In this document: positions 1 to 5,115 of the stretch, piece after piece
How positions within the stretch are numbered: position 1 is the stretch's first letter
Layout: each line of letters begins with the position of its first letter
Assembly: GCA_011390435.1 (NCBI GenBank)
Contig: JAABSK010000211.1
Location: 1 to 5,115, forward strand
DNA from: Desulfobacteraceae bacterium
GTDB lineage: Bacteria > Desulfobacterota > Desulfobacteria > Desulfobacterales > Desulfobacteraceae
Length of the DNA: 5,115 nucleotides
Direction: 5' to 3'
The notes under the pieces: model-generated
Seen by the model: the letters and a program-made list of their open reading frames with translations, nothing else
What the model was told of the DNA's origin: nothing
Database searches by the model: none
Translations under genes and position numbers: made by a program

Positions 1-1
1 A

Positions 2-1153
2 GATATCAAAATGGTGATCGTCTCCATGAAAACCGGTGCTTTTGACTTTGTTCTCAAACCGCTGAATCCGGATATTCTGGCATTGACCATCAAAAAAGCC
101 ATTGATTCAATTGCCTTGAGAAAAGAAGTTCAGCTTCTCCAGGAAAAATACCTCAAAGAAAACCATCCGTGCTTTATCGGCGAAAGCAAAAAAATCGAAG
201 ATATCATGGATTTTGTCAATCTGGTGGCCAAAAGCCCGGATACCCCTATCATGATCATCGGTGATACCGGTACGGGAAAAGAATTGATCGCGCGGGCCAT
301 TCATGCCAGAAGCCCGGTTTTTCAGGGTCCGTTTGTCCCGGTCAACTGCTCGGCATTTCCTGAAGACCTCATTGAAAGCGAACTTTTCGGATACGAAGCA
401 GGCGCATTCACCGGTGCACAGAAACAGGGAAAAAAAGGACTGATCGAGGAGGCTGACGGCGGCACCCTCTTTCTGGATGAAGTGGCAGATCTGAGCCTGG
501 CTGGCCAGGCCAAACTGCTCAGGTTTCTTGAAAGCGGTGAATTCTATAAAGTGGGCAGTACCCGGAAACACCGCGTCAGTGTCCGGATTGTTTCCGCCAC
601 CAATAAAAACCTTGCAGCGCTGATCCGCGAAGAGCGGTTCAGAAAAGATCTGTATTTCCGCCTGTGTGTGGTCAAAGCCGCCATTCCCGCCTTGAATGAC
701 AGGCGGGACGACATCCTGCCGCTGGCCAAACATTTTCTGCATCAGTTCAATCAAAAATTCAATAAAAACATTCACAGACTGTCAGAATCGGCTTGCCAGG
801 TCCTGTTATCCCATCAGTTTACCGGCAATGTCAGGGAGTTGAAAAACATCATTGAACGGGCCTGCCTGATCTGCTCCTCAGATGTGCTTACCAGAGAATC
901 TTTGGGCCTTCATCTGGAGCTGCTGACAGACCCGTCAAAAAAAACGCTCCAGATTCCGGATGAACCCGACCTGGATGGACTGGATCAGGGAATTGATCTG
1001 AAACATCACATGGATACCATTGAAAAAAAATTAATTCTGGCCGCACTGGAACGTGCGGGCGGCAATGAAAGCCAGGCAGCCCGGTTGCTGGGAATCAATC
1101 ACCACACCTTTCGGTACAAACTGAAAAAAATCAGATCTGACCACGCTTCCTGA
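2..1153 (+). CDS. Sigma-54-dependent response regulator (NtrC family), 5'-truncated by the window edge
   Basis: This is a bacterial enhancer-binding protein that would activate sigma-54 RNA polymerase by ATP hydrolysis. The frame is open to the left edge (codons GAT ATC AAA before the ATG at base 11), so the start and the phospho-acceptor Asp lie outside the window. Residues are counted from that ATG. Residues 1-30 end a receiver domain, with the conserved Lys in VLKP at 17. The AAA+ domain has Walker A GDTGTGKE at 84-91, the sigma-54 contact loop GAFTGA at 131-136, and Walker B GTLFLDE at 151-157. The last 40 residues form a Fis-type helix-turn-helix (GGNESQAARLLGI, then a recognition helix with HTFRYKLKK). 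All core motifs look intact, so it should be sigma-54 competent. Two in-frame stops, TGA then TAA, close the gene at 1151-1156. It lies 200 bp upstream of a receiver/tmc operon with a sigma-54-like promoter, so it is the obvious candidate activator; that link is inference. Confidence 0.95.
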   Translation, partial: DIKMVIVSMKTGAFDFVLKPLNPDILALTIKKAIDSIALRKEVQLLQEKYLKENHPCFIGESKKIEDIMDFVNLVAKSPDTPIMIIGDTGTGKELIARAIHARSPVFQGPFVPVNCSAFPEDLIESELFGYEAGAFTGAQKQGKKGLIEEADGGTLFLDEVADLSLAGQAKLLRFLESGEFYKVGSTRKHRVSVRIVSATNKNLAALIREERFRKDLYFRLCVVKAAIPALNDRRDDILPLAKHFLHQFNQKFNKNIHRLSESACQVLLSHQFTGNVRELKNIIERACLICSSDVLTRESLGLHLELLTDPSKKTLQIPDEPDLDGLDQGIDLKHHMDTIEKKLILAALERAGGNESQAARLLGINHHTFRYKLKKIRSDHAS

Positions 1154-1160
1154 TAATTTA

Positions 1161-1210
1161 TTTTTCGCAATTTTTCGAATATGTCGAAATTTTCAGATCT
1201 AAAATTCGAC
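1161..1210. promoter_or_regulatory. Phased TTCGA half-sites, candidate upstream activator site
   Basis: Two 10-bp near-repeats, TTTTTCGCAA (1161-1170) and TTTTTCGAAT (1171-1180), are followed by TCGAA at 1184-1188 and TTCGA at 1205-1209. The half-sites begin at 1164, 1174, 1184 and 1205, which is 10, 10 and 21 bp apart, or whole turns of the helix. Two inverted repeats result: TTTCGA-N5-TCGAAA (1173-1189) and GTCGAA...TTCGAC (1183-1210). The cluster sits about 75-120 bp upstream of the -24/-12-like element, the usual range for enhancer-binding protein sites. It is AT-rich and lacks a T-run, so a terminator is less likely. The binding protein is unknown; the adjacent regulator is the inferred candidate. 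Confidence 0.5.
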
Positions 1211-1282
1211 AAAATCAAAAAATATGCTGGCGATTGATACCCCACCTGCGGCCAGAACGGTGTGATTCAAGAAAAAAGTCCA

Positions 1283-1298
1283 CGGCATGGTTCATGCA
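1283..1298 (+). promoter_or_regulatory. Candidate sigma-54 (-24/-12) promoter
   Basis: The sequence CGGCATGGTTCATGCA matches the sigma-54 consensus TGGCACG-N4-TTGCA at the key positions. GG is at 1284-1285 and GC at 1296-1297, with exactly 10 bp between them, and GGCA and TGCA are both present. Mismatches are C for the first T, T for C in CAC, and A for the first T of TTGC. Transcription would start near 1308-1310, giving a leader of about 45 nt before the ATG at 1354. The GAFTGA-bearing activator gene just upstream and the phased half-sites support the reading, but a single 16-bp match could be chance. Confidence 0.5.
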
Positions 1299-1353
1299 AC
1301 ATACAGATCATTGAGACCAACAGCGCTGTGTTTAAAAACAGGGCTTTACACAG

Positions 1354-1788
1354 ATGGATGGACACAGGATGGGGCAAAACAGCAGACAAACCGTGCAGGT
1401 CATGATCATTGACAATGACAAGTATGTCAGGGAATCGTTGAGCACTTTTCTGGGAAATGAAAATTTGACATTTCTTATTTTCAAATCTGGAAAAGAGGGC
1501 CTGAACGCCCTTAAATACCAGAAAATTGATGTGGTGATTGCCGACTATTTTCTGCCGGACATGGACGGTGTAACACTGCTGAAAACCGTTGCGGTTCAAA
1601 AACCCGGAACTGCCAGAATCCTGATGGCCACGATTACCAATGATGATCTTAAAAAGGATATCGCCAGAAACCAGATTGATGCGTTTATTGAAAAACCATT
1701 AAGTATTGCATCGATCGACCATACCCTCTGCGAAATCATCAAGGATTATTCAACCCGTTCAAAATCGGAGAAACCGGATGAAAGATAA
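1354..1788 (+). CDS. Stand-alone receiver-domain response regulator
   Basis: This 144-residue protein is essentially one CheY-like receiver domain with no output domain. The acidic pocket is D20/D22 in IIDNDK, the phospho-acceptor is D64 in VVIADYFLPDMDG, T93 is at or beside the conserved Thr/Ser position, and K114 is in the terminal EKP motif. The last 20 or so residues are charged and form no recognisable DNA-binding or catalytic domain. An in-frame TAA lies just upstream, so 1354 is the first possible ATG. Its Shine-Dalgarno is weak (AGGG at 1340-1343, 10 nt spacing), and the ATG at 1369 is an alternative. The gene overlaps tmcD by 11 bp, so the two are likely translationally coupled. It may act as a phosphorelay intermediate or an allosteric partner of a kinase or of the redox complex; which one cannot be read from sequence. 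The cognate kinase is not in the window. Confidence 0.9.
   Translation: MDGHRMGQNSRQTVQVMIIDNDKYVRESLSTFLGNENLTFLIFKSGKEGLNALKYQKIDVVIADYFLPDMDGVTLLKTVAVQKPGTARILMATITNDDLKKDIARNQIDAFIEKPLSIASIDHTLCEIIKDYSTRSKSEKPDER
1767..1770 (+). promoter_or_regulatory. Ribosome binding site fixing the tmcD start
   Basis: GGAG lies 7 nt before the ATG at 1778, inside the end of the receiver gene. The frame is open further upstream to an ATG at 1706, but that start would overlap the receiver gene by 83 bp, lacks a comparable site, and would add 24 basic residues unlike the rest of the protein. The 1778 start is therefore preferred. Confidence 0.8.
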
Positions 1789-3034
1789 ACAAAATTGGGA
1801 TTGGCAGACACCGGAAAAACAAGTTCCGGTGAAAGAATGGCAGGATGAGTTCAACTGGGTGCAGCACCCGTGTGTCAGCCCGGATGGTGAAAAGATTGCA
1901 GCGATTGTCAACACGGATGAAGCTGAATTTGCCGTGTGCGTGAACGGCCAGACCTGGCCGGAAACTGTTGAAAAAGCATGGTCGCTTCAATTTATTCCGG
2001 ATGGCAGGCTGGCAGTACTGATGGCCAATGACGACGAATGGACCGTGGGTGTTGACGGCGAATCCTGGGAAACAGGTTTCGATTATATCTGGGACCTGAA
2101 GACCACACCGGATGGTGCTTTTATCGGTGCCGCCATTCAAACGGATGGTGAATACGGCATGACCGTCAACGACCAGATGTGGGATCAGCTTTACCAGAAC
2201 ATCACAGGAACCGTTCTGAGCCCGCAGGGGGCATCCGCTGCCGTTGTCCAGGTGGTCCCCATGGGTCAGGCAGACATTACCACCTTTGCGTCGGGCATCT
2301 TCAGTGCAGCGCTCAACGGCGAGGTCGCATCTGAAACATATATGGATATCAAGGATATCTGTTTTGACAGCCAGGGGGAAAAGATCGCCTATGCCATCAG
2401 AAAAAACCGCCTTGACTATTCCATTGCCAACCACCACTTTCCATGGTCATCTGATTTTCAATTTACCTGGGGTCCCTGTTTTGCCGACCATGGCAAAAGC
2501 GTGATTGCACCGGTACGCAGAAACGGGAAATGGTTTTTGTATAAAGACAATGCTGATTTCTGGAACCGGCCGTTTGAACAGGTCTGGAATATTGCTGTTC
2601 ACGAGCCCAGCAACAAAATTGCCGCCATTGTATCTGAAAAATTCGGTAAATGGTCTGTCTGTGAAAACAATACCATGCTTGATTTTTCCTGCGACACCAT
2701 GATCTCAGAGCTGTTTTATTCTGACAACGGGCAACAGCTGATCGCCCTGTTCAAAGACAAGGGGACCTGGGATATTGCTGTCAACGGAAAAAAATGGAAC
2801 CTTATGGCAGATAAACTGTGGGCTCCTCAGGTCAGTTCAGACACAACTGTTCTGGCCACCCGGATGGAGAAAAACGGCCGGTTTCACCTGGTGGTCAATG
2901 GAACGGTATACCCGGAACAGTTTGAGATGATGTTTGAGCCGGCCATCAGTCCGGATAACGGAAAAATCCTTTTAAAGGCCATCAAAAACGGAATTTATTC
3001 AAGACAAATCCTGTCTCTGGACAAGATTGTATAG
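1778..3034 (+). CDS. tmcD: TmcD-like tryptophan-rich beta-propeller subunit of the Tmc redox complex
   Basis: This 418-residue protein has no signal peptide or membrane segment and is predicted cytoplasmic. It has ten repeat units, each opening with an SPDG-like turn and a short hydrophobic strand (for example SPDGEKIAAIV). Heads are near residues 34, 73, 110, 148, 197, 236, 276, 315, 353 and 391, a period of 37-40 except for one 49-residue unit. Many units also carry a VNGxxW-like turn (VNGQTW, VDGESW, VNDQMW, VNGKKW). This is the WD40/PD40 (TolB-like) propeller pattern. There are 19 Trp residues, about 4.5 percent. TmcD of Desulfovibrio is described as a Trp-rich WD40-like protein encoded with the cytochrome b and HdrD-like subunits, and the neighbours here match. 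No cofactor motif is visible and its role is unknown; a scaffold or docking role is inference. The gene overlaps the receiver gene by 11 bp and lies 11 bp from tmcC. Confidence 0.82.
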   Translation: MKDKQNWDWQTPEKQVPVKEWQDEFNWVQHPCVSPDGEKIAAIVNTDEAEFAVCVNGQTWPETVEKAWSLQFIPDGRLAVLMANDDEWTVGVDGESWETGFDYIWDLKTTPDGAFIGAAIQTDGEYGMTVNDQMWDQLYQNITGTVLSPQGASAAVVQVVPMGQADITTFASGIFSAALNGEVASETYMDIKDICFDSQGEKIAYAIRKNRLDYSIANHHFPWSSDFQFTWGPCFADHGKSVIAPVRRNGKWFLYKDNADFWNRPFEQVWNIAVHEPSNKIAAIVSEKFGKWSVCENNTMLDFSCDTMISELFYSDNGQQLIALFKDKGTWDIAVNGKKWNLMADKLWAPQVSSDTTVLATRMEKNGRFHLVVNGTVYPEQFEMMFEPAISPDNGKILLKAIKNGIYSRQILSLDKIV

Positions 3035-3045
3035 GGGAGAAACAC

Positions 3046-3705
3046 ATGCATTCTTTTATCGCGTTTATTATGGGACCCATGGTCTGGATCTCTTTTGGGA
3101 TATGCATTCTGGGTATTTTTTTCAGACTGGTCCAGGTATATCGCCAGACCAGAGAAAAAGAAAATTTTATGTTTACCTATCTATCGCTGAAATACAGCCT
3201 GCGCTCAATCGGGGCCTGGATGATTCCGTTCTTCCCGGTGAGCACGCGCAAAAGTCCGGTGTTCTACGGCATATCCTATCTTTTTCATCTGCTGCTCTTC
3301 CTGGTCCCAGTGTTTTTGCTGTCCCACGTGGTATTGTTCAAAGAAGGGATCAACATCTCCTGGATCACTCTGAGTGACCCGGTGGCTGACGGATTGACCC
3401 TTGTTGTCATTCTGGCCCTTGTTTTTTTTGGGATCCGGCGGCTGGTCACCCCGGAAGTGAAATTTCTGACAACAAAATCTGATTTTGTGTTCATCGGGCT
3501 GGTGGCACTTCCCTTTATCAGCGGATTTTTAGCCTATCACCAGTTTTTTGCGTACAAGTGGATGGTGATCCTCCACGTCATATCCGGGGAATTGATGCTG
3601 ATCCTCATCCCCTTCACTCGATTTTTCCACATGGTCATGGCACCGTTGACACGGGCGTATACCGGATCTGAATTCGGTGGTGTCCGACATGCAAAAGACT
3701 GGTAA
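3046..3705 (+). CDS. tmcC: TmcC-like membrane cytochrome b subunit (NarI/DsrM/HmcE family)
   Basis: This 219-residue integral membrane protein is predicted to bind haem b and move electrons between a periplasmic cytochrome and the cytoplasmic iron-sulfur subunit. Five hydrophobic segments are seen at about 5-27, 72-97, 113-130, 147-165 and 171-192, the layout of the NarI-type gamma subunit. Candidate haem ligands are H81 and H94 in helix 2 and H177 and H195 at helix 5. The 18-residue spacing of the last pair equals that of E. coli NarI His187/His205. H165 is a further candidate. The start has a strong GGGGAG at 3034-3039 with 6 nt spacing, overlapping the tmcD stop. TmcB follows after 35 bp, so the pair resembles HdrE/HdrD, DsrM/DsrK and HmcE/HmcF. 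Without its neighbours an HmcE or DsrM label would also fit; the adjacent Trp-rich protein favours TmcC. Confidence 0.85.
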   Translation: MHSFIAFIMGPMVWISFGICILGIFFRLVQVYRQTREKENFMFTYLSLKYSLRSIGAWMIPFFPVSTRKSPVFYGISYLFHLLLFLVPVFLLSHVVLFKEGINISWITLSDPVADGLTLVVILALVFFGIRRLVTPEVKFLTTKSDFVFIGLVALPFISGFLAYHQFFAYKWMVILHVISGELMLILIPFTRFFHMVMAPLTRAYTGSEFGGVRHAKDW

Positions 3706-3740
3706 AGCCGGACTGGCCCCAAGAATTTAAGGAGATATTC

Positions 3741-5099
3741 ATGCAGCACTCAGACATCAAAAACAACACCCAGACATCTGAAAAAGTTCCCGTGGTTGAT
3801 GACGGCGTAGAAGCCGGCCTGAAACGGCTGACCCCTGAAAGAATTGCAGAGGTCATCAACCAGGTCCTTACAACGGAAACCGGCCCCCGGTTCAAGGCGT
3901 ACATCCAGACCTGCATGCGGTGCGGACTGTGCGCAGATGCCTGCAGCATCTTTCTGTCCAACGATCGGAGCCCGAGATTTTCCCCGGCTGCCAAGGTCAA
4001 GCTGACCCTGCTGGAGATGATCAATAAAAAGGGCCGGGTATCTGTCGATTTCATGCGGGATGCCGTGCGGATTGCCCATACCGAATGCAATGTATGCAAG
4101 CGCTGTTCCATGTACTGCCCTTTTGGAATCGATATCGCCTATATGATGCTCACGGTGAGAAGAATCTGCCATAAACTTGAAATTACCCCCCTGTACATCC
4201 AGGATACGGTCAATTCCCATGCAGCCACATCCAACCAGATGTGGGTAAAGGAAGACGAGTGGATCGACACCCTTCAATGGCAGGAAGAGGATGCCAGAGA
4301 AGAGTTCGAAGACCTTCAGATCCCCCTGGACAAAGATGGGGCAGATATCATGTATTCGGTCATCGCACCGGAACCCAAATTCCAGGCCGGCCTGATTTAT
4401 CAGACTGCCGTGATGATGCATGCCGCTGGAATGAACTGGACCATGCCGTCCACCCCTGGATGGGACAACAGCAACATGGCCATGTATACCGGCGATTTTG
4501 AGATATCCGGCCAGATTGCAAAAGTTCACTATGAAGCTGCAGCACGGCTGCATGTGAAAAAAATTGTCATGGGAGAGTGTGGCCATGCCTTCCGCTCGGT
4601 ATATGATATCGGCAACCGGTGGGTGGGATGGACAAAACCGCCGATCGACCTGGTCCACGCCATTGATTTTTACCATTACCTGCTGACCTCCGGCAGGATC
4701 ACGGTAAAAGAGAAATATCAAAAGACCGTCACCCTCCATGACCCCTGCAACATTGTCCGGGGAAGGGGCCTGCATGAGAAAGCCCGTGCAGTGGTCAATC
4801 TCATCTGTGAAAACTTTATTGAAATGACACCCAACAAAGAACACAACTACTGCTGTGGTGCCGGCGGCGGTGTGATCAACTGCGGTCCGCCCTGGAAGGG
4901 AACCCGGATGATCAACAACAAGGAAAAGGGCAGACAATTGCAGCGGACAGGTGCACAGGTTTTGATCGCACCCTGCCACAACTGTCATTCCGGTCTTGAG
5001 GATATCAACGAGCATTATGAACTGGGAATGGAGATCAAATTCCTGGGAGATATCATTTTCGAGGTCATGGAAAAAACGATTTATCAGAAAGGCAATTAA
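3741..5099 (+). CDS. tmcB: TmcB-like HdrD/DsrK-family iron-sulfur protein with CCG domain
   Basis: This 452-residue soluble protein is predicted to be the cytoplasmic electron-exit subunit of the complex. Two [4Fe-4S] motifs are present: C58-C61-C64-C68 (CMRCGLCADAC) and C116-C119-C122-C126 followed by Pro (CNVCKRCSMYCP). The C-terminal cysteine-rich CCG domain is complete: C336 in HDPCN, C371-C372 in YCCGAGGG, and C412/C415 in PCHNCH, that is CX34CCX39CXXC. In HdrB/HdrD this domain binds a noncubane [4Fe-4S] catalytic centre. The first CCG repeat is degenerate: around 249-285 it keeps only C280 (GECGHAF), as I recall for DsrK-like proteins, so one such centre is expected. No signal peptide or membrane helix is seen. 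AAGGAG at 3729-3734 with 6 nt spacing supports the start. The electron acceptor (a menaquinone-linked, thiol/disulfide or Dsr-linked partner) is not known from sequence. HmcF is the nearest alternative name. Confidence 0.87.
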   Translation: MQHSDIKNNTQTSEKVPVVDDGVEAGLKRLTPERIAEVINQVLTTETGPRFKAYIQTCMRCGLCADACSIFLSNDRSPRFSPAAKVKLTLLEMINKKGRVSVDFMRDAVRIAHTECNVCKRCSMYCPFGIDIAYMMLTVRRICHKLEITPLYIQDTVNSHAATSNQMWVKEDEWIDTLQWQEEDAREEFEDLQIPLDKDGADIMYSVIAPEPKFQAGLIYQTAVMMHAAGMNWTMPSTPGWDNSNMAMYTGDFEISGQIAKVHYEAAARLHVKKIVMGECGHAFRSVYDIGNRWVGWTKPPIDLVHAIDFYHYLLTSGRITVKEKYQKTVTLHDPCNIVRGRGLHEKARAVVNLICENFIEMTPNKEHNYCCGAGGGVINCGPPWKGTRMINNKEKGRQLQRTGAQVLIAPCHNCHSGLEDINEHYELGMEIKFLGDIIFEVMEKTIYQKGN

Positions 5100-5100
5100 A

Positions 5101-5115
5101 ATGAAATTCACCGCA
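5101..5115 (+). CDS. Start of a further operon gene, truncated; possibly tmcA
   Basis: An ATG one base after the tmcB stop begins the codons MKFTA and runs off the window. AAAGG at 5088-5092 lies 8 nt upstream, a reasonable ribosome binding site placed inside the end of tmcB. The Met-Lys opening would suit an exported cytochrome, and the complex lacks its periplasmic type II cytochrome c3 (TmcA) within this window, so tmcA is the natural guess. Five residues cannot identify the product. Confidence 0.5.

Noticed and set aside
1183..1210. Hairpin read as a Rho-independent terminator of the regulator gene
   Set aside because: The stem is AT-rich with a bulge, and is followed by AAAATC rather than a T-run. 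A protein-binding inverted repeat fits better.
1213..1225. IHF site between the half-sites and the promoter (AATCAA plus A-rich spacer)
   Set aside because: The WATCAA half matches and the position suits a DNA bend, but the TTR half is not there.
1226..1240. Second sigma-54-like site at CTGGCGATTGATACC
   Set aside because: TGGC is present but the -12 position reads ACCC instead of TTGC, so the essential GC is missing.
1320..1329. 10-bp perfect palindrome ACAGCGCTGT in the leader of the receiver gene
   Set aside because: It is a single short palindrome without repeats or a partner, lying downstream of the proposed start site. Chance is a sufficient explanation.
1311..1339. Sigma-70-like promoter TTGAGA-N17-AAAAAC
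   Set aside because: The -10 box is a poor match and the start would fall almost at the ATG. The -24/-12 element is better supported.
1267..1599. 110-codon minus-strand frame covering the intergenic region and the receiver start
   Set aside because: It is antisense to the conserved receiver core, has no recognisable motif, and covers the proposed promoter.
1739..2437. 232-codon minus-strand frame opposite tmcD
   Set aside because: The + strand encodes the regular SPDG-type repeats; the antisense product shows no domain pattern.
3750..5111. 453-codon open frame on the minus strand opposite tmcB
   Set aside because: It mirrors tmcB almost end to end. Its translation shows no recognisable domain, while the + strand has clear Fe-S and CCG motifs and a good ribosome binding site. 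It is a composition shadow.

Overview
The window looks like part of an anaerobic, sulfate-reducing Desulfobacterota genome, most likely of the Desulfobacteraceae type. The basis is the gene set: a Trp-rich beta-propeller protein, a five-helix NarI/DsrM-type cytochrome b and an HdrD/DsrK-type iron-sulfur protein lie in tandem, the signature of the Tmc transmembrane redox complex. All supported genes are on the + strand.

Bases 2-1153 hold the 3' portion of a sigma-54-dependent response regulator: the end of a receiver domain, a complete AAA+ domain with GAFTGA, and a Fis-type HTH. A 200-bp AT-rich intergenic region follows (1154-1353). It carries a cluster of helically phased TTCGA half-sites (1161-1210) and, about 75-120 bp downstream, a -24/-12-like element (1283-1298). 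Together these look like an activator site plus a sigma-54 promoter for the downstream operon.

From 1354 the genes are packed as one transcription unit: a stand-alone receiver protein (1354-1788), tmcD (1778-3034, overlapping the receiver gene by 11 bp), tmcC (3046-3705), tmcB (3741-5099), and the first five codons of another gene starting at 5101, possibly tmcA, which would encode a multihaem type II cytochrome c3.

The proposed joint role is as follows. A periplasmic cytochrome, not visible here, would pass electrons from hydrogenase- or formate-dehydrogenase-fed cytochrome c3 to the haem b protein TmcC. TmcC would hand them to the cytoplasmic TmcB, which has two [4Fe-4S] clusters and a CCG-type catalytic cluster. 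TmcD would be a cytoplasmic propeller partner. The two response regulators suggest two-component control of this electron-transfer module; no histidine kinase is in the window. The order D-C-B is the reverse of the tmcABCD order I recall from Desulfovibrio. No tRNA, rRNA, CRISPR or mobile element was seen.
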